From positions 169,847,980 to 169,911,979 of the forward strand of contig NC_084798.1 of the NCBI RefSeq assembly GCF_963169125.1: a stretch of DNA of 64,000 bases, written 5' to 3'. Within the stretch, counting starts at the first letter, position 1. Each line of letters starts with the position of its first letter. The translations under genes and the position numbers were made by a program. The notes under the pieces were generated by a model, which was given only the letters and a program-made list of their open reading frames with translations, had not been told where the DNA came from and made no database searches. Of this stretch, positions 1-11,810 are shown in pieces. Source of the DNA: Humulus lupulus (taxonomy: Eukaryota > Streptophyta > Magnoliopsida > Rosales > Cannabaceae).

Positions 1-2296
1 AATCATATCTGGCATGCCTAGCAAATATAGCTCTATTCAAGCATGCAAATAACCTTAGATAATGCTGGGGAATCTAGGATAAGAAATCCTGCCCTCCTGA
101 TTGGATGACTATCAAGTCAATCCTAATCAGATGAGTGATTCAACACTGGTGGTTCCATTAACCATAATGAGTGACTGACAAACAAGTCACCACGGGGCTC
201 AGCACCCACAGCCATGCATATGATGATCACTATGATCATACAGAGCTTATAGCCTTGAATAGATGAGTGAATATCACTTCAAGGTTCTGTTTAACCATAA
301 TGAGTGAATGACAAGCAAGTCACTACAGGGCTCAACACCCACAATCATGTGACGAAGTAGTCACCTGGGCTCAGCACCCATATCCATGTAACTAAATAGT
401 CACTGGGGCTCTCTGGCCCTGGCTCCAATCAAATGAGTGACTGTTGGGTAAGTCACTCGGGCTCAACACCCATAGCCATGTGACTAACAGTCACTGGGGC
501 TCTCTGGCCCTGGCTCTAAGTAACTAGCCTTTGGCTAGACAAGCGCTTATAATTTTCATCGAACTTGAGGTTGGTCCGGCATTAATGCTCATTTGAGTCA
601 TTCAATGAAGATGTCGATTAGATCTAATCTTTTATCGACTCTGCATTCACGACGCTTATGCCGTTCTTGACTTTTTAGTCAATACCAGGTGACCAGTGCT
701 CAGTACTACTGCGAACTTGACAAGTAGGTCACAGCTTCACTGCTAATACTGACACCATTGCCAATTTTTACTAGTTAGTTAGTGCCACACACAAGTAAGT
801 AATGCTACCAGGCATATATCATATGTCAAATATCCAAATGTAGGGCATTCAACATGCTTACTTAATAGTTGCTAGCATAATTATGATCATGCACAAACAC
901 AAAGACTCAAGCTCTGATTAGTCTCATATTCAATATTCATGGCATGCCCTAATCACATGTTTCTCGTGCATCACATGCATCACAATTAAACACTCGACAT
1001 GCCACAATAATAACCATGCATGTCACATATGGGGTGAAGTTTTCTTACCTCTGGTCCAAGCACAGGTTACCAATAAACAAGCCACAAGCACGATCTTGAT
1101 TCTAGGCCCCTAGTGATAACCTAGTCACAAACATAATATAAAACCTCATCAAAATGAGTAAATAAATACTTCCAAACCCAACCCAAGCCTCCGGGACGTC
1201 GAATCCCACTCAACTAGGTAGTAGGATCGATCCTAGGCCCTTAGAGTTAAGTTCCCATGACAAAAACACAATTCTGGCAGCTTTTTCCCTTAAGGGTCGC
1301 GGCCCTCCATGCACCATACCACGGCCCGCCCCCCCTGATAGAGCCTCCTCCTCCTTCAACAAGCTTGGGTCGCAGCGCCCTAGAACAGGGCCGCGGCCCA
1401 ACCTCGAACCAACCATTTTCCCCCATTTTAAACTTATAAAACCTTCCAAAAACCTATCCAAACATCTCCAAACTCAAAAATCAAAGTTCCCAAACATCCC
1501 CATGATCCAAAACCAACAAAACCCAAGTCTCAAATCAATCAAAAAAATCATCAAAACACAAAGTCCAATTCAAGCTTAAAAACTTTAAAAACTTAGAACT
1601 TAAAACTTGAATTACCTTTGATTGAGTTGTTTCCCAACTAAATCCTCTGGCTAATAAACTTCTAATCTTTCCTAGGATCGCTATGCCTCAATTCTCGCTT
1701 GAATCCGAGTCCTGGAACTCAAGTTTCCTTCGAAAATGCGATCGGGATACAAAAATGGAACTTTGAGGGAGAGAGAACGTTCTGAACGTTCTTTTTATTT
1801 CTTAACAGGTTACTTCAAGCTTAAGTAGCCTCAAACAAATCCTAATGCTCAGGGTCCCGAAAATGAACCTAGGGGCAAAATAGTCATAACCTCCATAATT
1901 TCCCCCTGATCTTACTAACTCCCAATTTATCATCAAATATTGATTCCCATTACCCAATAACCCGGTAATGCTCTAAATACCCCTTAACTCACTCTGAGCC
2001 AAGAATAAATCTCGTTGTGACTTTTCCATTAGCTTACCTCCTAGGATCGTCTCGTGCTGGGTAACCCTAGCATAACAAAATAATAATAAAGCACCACACA
2101 CATATCACATATATGCCAAATATGCCCGAAATGGCCAAAATATGAAAATCACCCAATTAATCAGAAATGGGTTCACACGCATATTTAATACACCTAAACA
2201 TGCATATAATCATTTAATAACATAATAAATCAATTATGGCCCTCCCAGCCTCCTAATCAAGGTCTTAAACATTATTAGGAAATATGGGTCATTACA
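1..2296 (-). mobile_element. Tekay-type LTR, cut by window start
   Basis: Read on the minus strand this begins at the TGTAATGACCC-type terminus at 2296 and runs out of the window. It aligns by eye with 38434-40895 inside another LTR: the same run of TGAGTGAC/AAGTCAC repeats, the same Y-rich stretch, and the same terminal block before the end. It is therefore the same LTR family, probably a solo LTR inserted in the pol gene that resumes at 2297. The second TSD is outside the window, so solo status is an inference. A GC-rich module (about 1290-1410, repeated CGCGGCCC-like words) sits about 0.9-1.0 kb from its 5' end, as in the other Tekay LTRs here. Confidence 0.75.
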
Positions 2297-2587
2297 TTAG
2301 CTCTACCGCCAGCTCTAGTAGATAGCCATAATGTGTTCCACTTCTCGATGCTGCGTAGATATGTGTCAGACCCATCTCACGTCCTCAAGTACGATACGAT
2401 AGCACTCTAGAAAGACTTGAGTTACAAGGAACGACCGGTTAACATCCTAGATAGAGGGATGAAGGAATTACGGTTTAAGAGTATTCCGATAGTCAAGGTC
2501 CTATGGAGTAATAGTTCTGAATGGGAGGCAACGTGGGAGTTGGAAGAAGACATGTTAGCACAGTATCCAGAATTGTTTGGTAAGTAA
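2297..2587 (+). pseudogene. Ty3/gypsy integrase C-terminus with chromodomain-like tail (fragment)
   Basis: The frame reads the end of a Tekay-lineage polyprotein: a valine/serine-rich integrase C-terminal segment, then a chromodomain-like stretch with IPIVKVLW and ATWELE, ending PELFGK-stop at 2585-2587. The corresponding end of the complete element at 33500-33651 has the same motifs. An in-frame TAG at 2408-2410 breaks it. The upstream pol is separated by the LTR at 1-2296. In the family the chromodomain steers integration toward heterochromatin. It sits 36 bp before the 3' LTR, as expected for the 3' end of pol. Confidence 0.8.
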
Positions 2588-2610
2588 ATTTTGGGGACGA
2601 AATTCTTTTA

Positions 2611-2623
2611 AGTATGGGAGAAT
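2611..2623 (+). other. Polypurine tract of truncated Tekay element
   Basis: The purine run AGTATGGGAGAAT ends directly at the TG of the 3' LTR. It is where plus-strand DNA synthesis would be primed during reverse transcription. The G run is short compared with that of the complete element at 33675-33687. Confidence 0.6.
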
Positions 2624-4645
2624 TGTAGAGTCCCATAATATTTACTTAGCTAGCTAGATAGTAGTAACAGTTAGTATTAGTTTGTAGTATGTTAGTTTCC
2701 GTGGATTTTGGTTCAAGCCGGGACTTAGTAGGAAACTCATAGCAACAGTTATGGATTTTATAAGTTTAACCTATAGTTTAAGAATATTAATTTTAACATA
2801 AGGTTTGATTAATATTGCTGGTTCTAGAAATATATTTTTTATAACCTAAGGTTTAGATAGACCTAATAAGAGTGTGACACTTGTCATAATTATGTTTATT
2901 AGGGATTTAAGTATTTTTTATGGATAGTTTAAATAAAAGAAAGATCTAGAAGCTCTGGAACCTTCCAGAAACTGTTAGGATCACGTTTAGACTCAGCCAA
3001 AGTTGTTTTATTAATTCCAAATATGCTGAAAAAGTGCAAATACGTGTTTGATATATCAATGTATGTCGATATATCGCAGCTATAGGGGGCGATATATCGC
3101 CTACGGGAGATACAGAAAACACGTTGACTTTGCACGAACGTACAAACGAGGCTCGGGATTATGGTGGAGCCGATATATCACCCATGGTAGGTGATATATC
3201 GCCCCTGGTGATGTATTTTTGAATTTTGAGGATTTTTCAATTTAAAAATAGTCTTAACCACTTGGACCTGCCTTTGAACGATTTTGACCGAGTTTTTGGT
3301 GTCTGTTGAACGAAAATTCAAATCTTTTGCATTTGATATTCATTTATTTATTCCAATTAAAAGGGGTTAGTTTCACTCATTGAACTCTATAAATAGGACC
3401 TAGTACTCAACCATTTTCTTCACTCTTCAAGCAGCCTTTAGAGCCTCCATGTTGCTAAGGTTACTATAGAGAGAAACACTTGGGTTTTGGGTTAAAAGCT
3501 TTATCATTCTAAGATTTTTTAAACACTTGGGAAGTGAGATATAGTGAGATTTCGGTATTGAGGTTTAGATAAATTCATAAGATCATTCAAGGTATTATTA
3601 TCCTTAAGTTCAGTTCTTTATGGTTCTTTAGTTTTCTTTATTTTCTTTCTTTCAGATCCTAACTCTTGTTTATGATTCTTGATTAGGTATTTAAGTTTCT
3701 TGAAACTTAAGGTTCTTCTTGGTAAGTTTCTTCTTGATGGTTTAGTTTTCTTCTCATCTCTTTTCTTTAGAAACTCACCATTCTTACTATTGGTTTTTAG
3801 GAGTGTTCTAATCCCGTTCTTGTTCCCAAATATCCCGACTTTTGGTACGGAAAATAGGATAGATTATATGTGTTTATATGTTTATGTTATTATATGTTTT
3901 ATGTTATGATATGTATAAATATGTCTTGTAGTCATTTGGGGCTTATAGTTGCTTAGATAGCAAACCCAAGAATATTTATCATTTTCATGGTTTAGAGTTA
4001 TGATTTACCCTACCTCGATTAGTAGACAGGGGACCTAGATGGGTTATCATATACTACCATGTGATCTAACCTACCTCGATTAGTAGACAGAGGACCTAGA
4101 TGGTTTATCACATGCCATGTTAATGAGTTAATGGCCATTAATATTGTAGTCCTATATGATATATTTTTTTATAGTCACATGTTTTATAGTATTATGTTTA
4201 TGATTTATGATATATGATTGTTAGTAGATTTTCCTTGCTGGGCATTAGGCTCACTCCTTTATTTTTAGCTTGATGCAGGAAAATGGTTATGGAAGGTGGA
4301 AGGATTCATGGTAGCTTGACATGTGTGTTAAGGATGAATGGATTGAGTGGACTGTGTGTTGATCGAGGATGACGTTATTTAAGTCTTTTAAATTATGTTT
4401 TGATGTAATTTCGCAAATAGTATTTAAATAATTGATTTAAGTTTATGGTTTATGTTTTTATGTATTAAATAGTGGGTGCCCACCCTATTTTTTTTATACA
4501 TTTCATATTTTATCTTGTATTTTGCACAATATTTATTTTGGGGGTTTAATAAAGTTATGTTATTTCTTATGTATCTTTCACATAATAGTAGCTATGTCTA
4601 GTATTTTTAATAGTCCAAGGTCTTAGAAATAGTTGGGTCATTACA
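2624..4645 (+). repeat. 3' LTR of truncated Tekay-like element
   Basis: This 2,022-bp LTR starts TGTAGAGTCCC right after a PPT and ends GGGTCATTACA. Its first 200 bases match the LTR beginning at 63805, so at least two copies of this subfamily occur in the window. It contains GCGATATATCGC palindromes (3067-3210) and a two-copy direct repeat of about 60 bp with the word CTACCTCGATTAGTAGACAG (about 4010-4110). No coding capacity is visible: the short frames inside it are not conserved. Confidence 0.8.
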
Positions 4646-4677
4646 CCATTACCTAATACAGCATATTTAAGAAGAAA

Positions 4678-4880
4678 CTAATAAACAGAGCAACACACAA
4701 GCTTATAATCCACAACAACAGAGCAGCACACAAGCCTATAATCCACTACAATAGAGCAACATACAAGCCTATAATAATCCACTACAATAGAGCAGCACAC
4801 AAGCCTATAATCCACTACAAAAAAGCAACACACAAGCCTATAATCTACTACAATAAGGGAGCACACAACAATGAACAAAC
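4678..4880. repeat. 33-bp minisatellite
   Basis: Five to six imperfect copies of a 33-bp unit containing ACACAAGCCTATAATCCACT. One copy has a 3-bp insertion. Because the unit is a multiple of three, the minus strand reads an open VVDYRLVCCS-like repeat of 76 residues; I regard this as a by-product of the repeat, not a gene. Confidence 0.8.
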
Positions 4881-4909
4881 CCAAGGCTGTTGTGACCCTT
4901 AATCTCACC

Positions 4910-5886
4910 TGGATTCTTTTGAGTCATCCACATATGTAAAAAATGGTACAAGTAATAATCTTATTTTATTGTAAAATATATCTTATGTAAATGGGAGCTT
5001 GATGTGTTCAGCTTCTAATTTTAGTCTGGTCTTATTCCTACAAAGGGTGTCTGTATTCTATTTCAATGTCTTGGAAGTTTAAAGACTAGGCAGATTTTGA
5101 AACGAAGTCCATTTGAGGGGGCTTCATTGCAAATGGTATGGGCCTTTGACTACTTGCTATTAGCATGTTATGAATTAAAATCACAGAGTTCAATCATTCA
5201 TATAAAATACAATATATATCTCTATATATCCATGTATTATTGATAATAGATTTATTTGCTTTTGTATAAAAATAATTTACCTATTTAGTAATTAAAAAAA
5301 CTACAATTACATATAAATAATTAAACTGAAAGAAGGAGTGCTCATTGAGTATGGGAGGAGGTGGTCGGTTGGCTTGTGGCTGCGTTGGTGGTGGCGCTGT
5401 GGTAGTGGGAGGAGGTCCTCGTAGGGCCGGCGTGCTCCCTGAGTATGGGAGGAGGTGGCTGGTTACGTAGCTGGGCCTGCGGGGTCTGCTGCGGTGGTGG
5501 GAGGAGGTGGTTGTGCATGAGAGAGAAGGCCATTGGAGAGGTGGTGGTGGTGAAGCAGTGAGGGAGGGAGGGAGGGTTATTCCGTTCTGTCTCAGTCGTG
5601 TCGTGCTGTCATCTGTGTGTGTGGGTGGAGTGGAGAGAGGTTGTGCCCATACATGAGTGAGTGAGAGAGAAAGAGAAGAAAGTGTTTTGCTTTTTAGGGT
5701 TTCAATTTTTGTTTAAAAAAATATCGGTTGGGTTCGGGTGTAACCCAAACCCATGCATTCTAAAATTTATAACCCGACCCGACACATGTCGGGTTCAGAT
5801 TGAATTAGGCCCGAAATGAACGAGTTTCCTAAAAATCAAGTTCTCGGGGTTTGGGTCGGGCGGGTTTTCGGGTTTCGCGGGTCAAA
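4910..5886. other. Non-genic stretch with G-rich repeats
   Basis: 4910-5340 is AT-rich with nothing recognisable. 5342-5560 carries repeated GTATGGGAGGAGGTGG-like words, and the minus strand reads a Pro/Gln-rich frame from them. 5690-5886 holds GGGTTCGGGT and GGGCGGGTTTTCGGGTT words, a low-complexity theme common in plant intergenic repeats. I see no host gene. Confidence 0.5.
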
Positions 5887-6536
5887 TGTTCACCCTAGTT
5901 AGAATAAATAACACCATATTTAATAGTGGTTCGGCCACAAAAAGATGACCTACGTCCACTTAGTCACTTTTATTGATATTTAAGCTTGAAGAACCATAGT
6001 TTTCAGCGAACTTACGTTGCCAGTTGTTCTACAGTCCTCATTCCCTTTTACATTACATCAGGTTTGTTTATACAAGAATAGAGTTTCTGCATTATGAATT
6101 TCCCCACCCTATTTCTATCCCATCTCCTCTTATTTATAGTGAGGAGTTTAGGGTTACATATAAATCATGGGCCTAAGCTATTGGGCTTGACCCGTAAATA
6201 AGACATTACAACATTTTAATAACACAAATATAATTGTATTTTGATAAATGACTACTCTACACCCGTTTCTAATTCTGTTAGCGCAAATAATGTGTGTTGA
6301 ACGAACAGACATTAAAATAACCAAGAGACATGACCCATGTCTCTGTTAGCGAATCATAACCTTCTTGAGCGAATATGAGTTGAAGAATATGGCTTAGGCG
6401 ACCAGACCCCTTCTGTTAGCGCTTAGTAATTTGCTTTGTGCTTTGTGAGAACATGAATGCAATTAGTTCTATTCATTATCTCTTTATACTTGGTATTTTT
6501 TAAAACATCATAAATGCCCAAAAAATGGGTATAACA
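5887..6536 (-). repeat. Degraded Tat-like LTR (copy A)
   Basis: The right end ...TATAACA is followed on the plus strand by TTTTCCCCCCAATG, which on the minus strand is a PPT directly before TGTTATACCC. It is therefore a minus-strand 3' LTR. It shares the block AGTGGTTCGGCC plus GACCTACGTCCACTTAG with the Tat LTRs at 18261 and 47760, and has a minus-strand TATAAATA at 6131-6138. The left boundary (TGTTCACC) is uncertain. Confidence 0.5.
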
Positions 6537-6820
6537 TTTTCCCCCCAATGTCAGTTTTCATGCTTTGCACAATTCTAACTTACTTATATGAGCAATTTCC
6601 CTATTCTTTTTTTTTATTATACACTTAAATGACATTTTAATAAAATAACATTTACCTTTTATAGTCAAAACGCACACTTCTCTAATCGTTCCATACGTAC
6701 TCTTTTTTACAACAACCTTTTGGGCTTGTTCTTTATTTTCTCAATCAAGTGGGTAATTGGGCCCAATAAATAAGAGCGATTAAGCACTTATAAACAATAA
6801 AGGAGGAAAAGAAAGAACAA
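6537..6820. other. PPT and internal remnant of Tat-like copy A
   Basis: The minus-strand PPT lies at 6537-6549. The rest is AT-rich and without a recognisable coding segment. It is the short piece of internal sequence left between two LTRs of the same orientation. Confidence 0.4.
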
Positions 6821-7442
6821 TGATTTTTTGTGTGGTTTATTAGTTAAATCTACCTATGTCCATGAATCACTTTTATTATGTTGTCTGCGTTAAAGCTTTT
6901 AAAGCAATTTCATAGAGCTTGAGTACAGAATTTGTGCCTCGCTTCAAATGACTATGATCCAGGCTATTTATAGACCTGGCTTATAATATATCTCTTCCCT
7001 TAATTTTATGAAAGTTAAAAGATATCTAAATTGTATTTGAAATACAAAAGAATATATAAAAATAAAATCAAATGTATTACTTAAATAAATATCCCTTGAA
7101 AATAGGGTGGTTGACACACGGCTATAACAAATCTCACGTTTATAGGAAATTGTAACCGTGTAAGTTGTTATCCCACTGTACTTTCGAGCCTGCTCCATGT
7201 TTCGAGCTCTCCACAGCATGAATACTGCCTCTTTATCTGTCAGACTTTTGAGACTAACCTTCGATGTGCACTCTTTCCTTCGAGCTCACATTGCATGCTA
7301 GGGTGTCAATGATATGACACCTAGGTGTGATTGATTATTTGCATAAGTAATCATATTGTTTTTCTTTTATATAATCACTCTTCACAATTGCAGGCCTACA
7401 TGTCGAGGTTAATATTTATATCTCAAAATTTGGGCTGTAACA
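6821..7442 (-). repeat. Degraded Tat-like LTR (copy B)
   Basis: The right end ...GGGCTGTAACA is followed by TTTCCCCCCT, a minus-strand PPT at 7443-7452. A minus-strand TATAAATA lies at 6965-6972. The layout matches copy A but the sequence is diverged. The left end is a guess. Confidence 0.45.
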
Positions 7443-7729
7443 TTTCCCCCCTCAAAAGTATCTTTTCGAGCCCGTGAGAAGGAAACTTTTGAACTCATCT
7501 TTCGGGAAACATGCCCATCTGCCACACTCAAGTGGGTACATGTCATCACAAGAGTGATTATTAATGGTACTCAAGTACTAGGCCTCTGCCCATGTCTTTT
7601 CAATTCTACGTTTTTCCGCCACTTATCGAAATCAAATGTGGTCCCTTGGATCACGAGTGAATTTATTTTAAAGGCCCAGTTTCATTAAGGAATCACTGTT
7701 TTAGCCTATTTAAACCCTTCTTCTCCATT

Positions 7730-8650
7730 TACTTTACCACTTTTACTCTTTAGAAAAAACCAAACTTTCTTGCATTCTTGCTTGTCTTCTTCGAAGAATG
7801 ATATATCAAAAATCCCCCCAACTTCCCACACACTCCCCTTTTTATGAAGAGTTTCCAAGGATTTCTCTGCACAAATATTTTCAACCCACACTTTAGTTCT
7901 AACATCAACTTCCATTATGTAAGCTTCTCAACTTTTCTTCTGTGGTAATGTGTCTATGAGAGTTTTTATTTTTGTTCTTGATCTTGTTCTTGAAGATTTG
8001 TGGAAAAAATGGTAGTTTGATCTATTATTCTGAGGTATAAATGGAAAAAAATGAGTTTTTTTAAGGTAAAACTGGGTAAAAATGGCATTTTTCTGGGTTT
8101 TAAATGGGTTAGAGACGGTATCGTGTAGAATTAGGATTTTTAGGTTTTAGAAATAAGGTTCTAAGTACACACATTCCAATAATAACCCCTTTTTGGGTAA
8201 CTGCCCACTTTTCCTAGAACATCGGGATAATCCAAATTGGAAATTAACTGCCCACCTTTTGTGGGTATTGCCTTGATACTTCGAGCTTATATTGGCTCGG
8301 TTACATCGATACCATAGCCTCATTATTTTGAGCCACCAAGCTCGAATTTTTGAGTTATTTTTTCTATTTAATATTTTCAAACTTCGAGCCCTCGTATATT
8401 TCTTTATTGTTAGATGATGCAGTCTTCCGAGAATTGGTGGGGGGATGGCCTTGCCATCCCATACCAATCTCCATCTCCTCAAATTGAATCTTCGTTCTCA
8501 CGCAGCCAAATATTGATACGGGAGTACGAAGAACGAACTGAACGCGAGGACATCAGTGCCCATTTTCAACGTCAGATAACCGAGGTTAAAGAAGGAGACT
8601 GCAAGTAGCTATTTATCCCGACCCTGATCTAGAAATTAGGCCCATTCCAT
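7730..8650 (+). pseudogene. Possible remnant of Tat antisense extra gene (5' part)
   Basis: Relative to the minus-strand LTR copy B this lies just inside the element, where the larger Tat element carries its antisense gene. A Y-rich leader (about 7735-7920) is followed by an intron-like stretch ending TTATTGTTAG. A 64-codon frame then starts at 8414 (MMQSSENWWGDG...) and continues as Pro/Asp-rich sequence until it is cut at 8663 by a MITE. The beginning vaguely resembles the start of the corresponding gene near 22135. The match is weak; it may be unrelated. Confidence 0.3.
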
Positions 8651-8665
8651 TAGATCCCAATCTTA

Positions 8666-10952
8666 GAGCATGTTTGGTTTGGTGGAATGGAGGTTGGAAT
8701 GCAATGGGGATTACCATTCCTATGTTTGGTTTGAATTTTTACACTTAGGAATCAATTTCATAGGAATGAGGGATTCCTAGATTTGGTGGAACTTTTATTC
8801 TATTGGTGAACTTATGGAAACTTTGGGCATGAATTAAGTTTATTTTTAAATAATAATAAAATAACAACAATAATGATAATTTTGCTATTGTTTTTCTTCC
8901 CAAATTAATAAATTAAAATATATTGCTTGATATTTCTAGTAGCTACTACTACTATTATTCTAATTTAAAATGACTTTTCTTAATTTAATACTATCATTTT
9001 GTTGATATATTGGAAAGTATTATTATTATTTTAGTCTATTATAAATTAAGTAATAAGATAATTATATTATTTTATTTTAATTTAAATCATAAATTTATTT
9101 TATAAATTACTCAAATTTTGAATAATTTAAGAAGTATAAATAAGATAATTAAACTGGGGATATTTTTGTCAATTTATCACTTATTCAATTTCATTCCCAC
9201 ACCAAAACAAACCAAAAAAATGATCATGATTCCAAAGTTCATTCCAATAATAAACCAAATGTAACGCCCTACTTCCTTAAAGTCGTTACTATGTGAGTTA
9301 AAAATTTGTCATTAGCTCGCTATTTGAGGTTATTAGGTTAAAAGTGTAGCTAAACTGAAATAAAAGTCATTTTAAGACATTAAATATAAAAATGTGGCCA
9401 TTCATTGAAATCATAAAGAGTTGTACGTTTGGGATCCAACAATACTAGTTAGAAAATACTTTACAACACAAAATATAGTTAAGGTCGACCTAAGCGACAA
9501 ATCAACCAATACATTACATCTAAATAACCTTGGCTGTGGCAGCCAGGTAGGCCAAACATGTACCCGTCGCTCCACACTCTCTGTACTCATGGTTGGTCGA
9601 CCTTTCCTTTACCCTTACATGCACCGTAGAGCACCCTTGAGCGAAGCCCAACAAGAAAACTCAAGACAAAACATAAAACATATGCATAGCAGTCAATAAT
9701 ATACAACCAAACAGCCAGCAGGCTAACACATAGCGGCCAACGCCATCCCAGGTGCTTTACCAGGCCCTGGGTTTGCAGTCTTCATCGAGAGGGTGGCTCC
9801 AGCAACCAAGGAGGGTCTCGCCCTAATGGCATATACTCATTGTGCTCAACGCCGATCCCGCCCCCTTACCATACTCGGCTTCCTGCCATTCTCGGCCTTC
9901 GTCGTTCCCGGCCTTCGTCGTTCACTCACAAATATGCATCACATTGCACGATATCAATAGATACTTAAACACATACTGAAAATAAATATTAGGGCCACGC
10001 CCTGCTCTATGGGTACAACAGTTTCCTTACATGTGTCCCGAGCTATCTGAGCACCGCAATCTCAAGCACAGTCCTCTCACCCAAGCCTCGTTGAAAACCT
10101 CAATGAAGATTTCGAGCTTAGACTAGCTCTCCAGCACCCTAAGCTTATCTTCCCCAAGTTCCAAGATTTAGATTATGAGTTTCTCCTCCAAAATTCCAAA
10201 GTTCAACTAAGTCCCCAAGAGGATGAGAGAGAAAATCGAGAGAGAGTGCAAGAGCTGAGATACTTTGGTGTTTTTCTGTCCTCTTTTGTTTCCTTCCAAT
10301 TCTCTCTAGAGTCTCTGTAGTCAAAGGGGTCCAAATTTATCCCTTGGCCAAAGTCTAAAATGCTCCTTAAGTCTATCAAAATCCTCAAATGCTACTAAGG
10401 GCAATTTCGTCAATTGCCAAGTCCCGCTAATTCCTCGAGTATTCCTATAAATCCCTGTTTAATCCGGAGATATCCAAATCATTACTAAATTACTACCCAT
10501 TACTCGATAAATCCCGAACACACATTATGTTCCCAAAATACCCCTAAGCTCCTCTTGAGCTGGATATTCGACCATGTTGTGACTATTTAACTAAACTACT
10601 CCATGGGACTATCTCGGATCGTGCATCACAAATATATCACCACTCACTCATAGTATCAAACACAAATATTACATTTATGCCATCAACGAGCTGAAATTAC
10701 AGATATGCCCCTAATAGCCAAATGGGGCCCACATGCATATTTAATTCACCTAAACATGTATTTCTAATCACATAATCATCAAATTCATATATTAACGTAA
10801 TTAAATCAATTATTGCCCTTTCGGCACGCTAATCAAGGCTCTAAGCCTTATTAGCAAATTTGGGACGCTACACCAAACATAGTAATCAATGGCCATTACT
10901 ATTCTTATTTCCATTCCATTACTATTTCTATTCCACCAAACCAAACACCACC
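8666..10952. mobile_element. PIF/Harbinger-like MITE interrupted by a solo LTR
   Basis: The termini are inverted: GTTTGGTTTGGTGGAAT at the left and its reverse complement at the right end. TTA flanks both sides (8663-8665 and 10953-10955), the target duplication typical of PIF/Harbinger (Tourist-like) elements. With the nested LTR and its duplication removed the element is about 669 bp, AT-rich and non-coding, so it would have moved with a transposase from elsewhere. Confidence 0.75.
9260..10872 (-). mobile_element. Solo Tekay-like LTR, TSD CCAAA
   Basis: It begins TGTAACGCCC and ends GGGACGCTACA on the plus strand. CCAAA occurs immediately before (9255-9259) and after (10873-10877). There is no internal region, so it is a solo LTR left by recombination between two LTRs. 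The minus-strand reading starts TGTAGCGTCCC..., as in the other family members. It includes the conserved block with a CACCCTTGAGC-like core near 9630. At 1,613 bp it is shorter than its relatives. Confidence 0.9.
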
Positions 10953-10955
10953 TTA

Positions 10956-11807
10956 GGCCCCGTTTGGGACAACTTTTAAAAAAGCTAAAAGTTGTGCAAT
11001 AATGGTGTTTAGTAAACAGTCAGAAAATAGCACATTGAAGAATTTATGCAAATGCTACAGCTAGAAGCTAAAGCCAGCAAAACCCAGCTTTTAGCTTTTT
11101 TTAAAAATAGTTTTTTTTATTTTTTTTTTGCAATAAACTTATTTATTATATATTACTCAAAATAAAAATATTTAAAATAAATTAACATTATAATAAAATA
11201 AAGAATATTTAATTCTTAATTTTTTTTTTTGTTCAAAAAGTATTTTTATAATTTATATTTATTAGATATTAATTTATTTTAGTTAGTTTAAATTAACAAA
11301 TAACTTTAATATAGAGTTTATTATGCACAATAGCATTATTTTTGTATCTCATAGTATTTTTAAATTATAATTTATCAAAAACATATCAATTTCATATTTT
11401 ATGAAAAAACATAAAAAAGAAAATAATTAAAGACATAAAAAGTGAGAGTTTTGAGATAACTTATGTTTTACACATTTAATTTATATCATGAACAAGATTA
11501 TAATACTATCATCATTATAATTTAAATCTTAGCTACATCGACTAGTTATAATATATCTACACAATAATATATATTATATAATATCATATTTTTTTTTATG
11601 ATCATTTTATTAGTCTCTTATAAAAAAACATATTTAATTTAAACATGTAAATTTGTTTAAATAAAATAAAATAAATATGACATCATGATACAACTTTTCC
11701 AACTCACAGCATTTTAAAATTTGTAATTTACTAAACACACAATAATTTTTCCCCACATCACATGTGCAACTATTTTTCCCCATAGCACAGCTGTACCAAA
11801 CTCGCCC
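10956..11807. mobile_element. Second TTA-flanked MITE
   Basis: The left end GGCCCCGTTTGGGACA and the reverse complement of the right end (GGGCGAGTTTGGTACA) form imperfect inverted repeats. TTA lies on both sides (10953-10955 and 11808-11810). It is about 852 bp, very AT-rich and non-coding. Its left TTA is also the right TTA of the neighbouring MITE, so the two sit edge to edge. Confidence 0.65.
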
Positions 11808-11810
11808 TTA

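Noticed and set aside
1..2296. Possible large duplication with 38434-40895
   Set aside because: The similarity starts and stops at LTR boundaries, so it is two copies of one LTR family, not a segmental duplication.
8666..8800. Possible host exon in the word-rich start of the MITE
   Set aside because: Terminal inverted repeats and TTA flanks explain it, and there is no frame.
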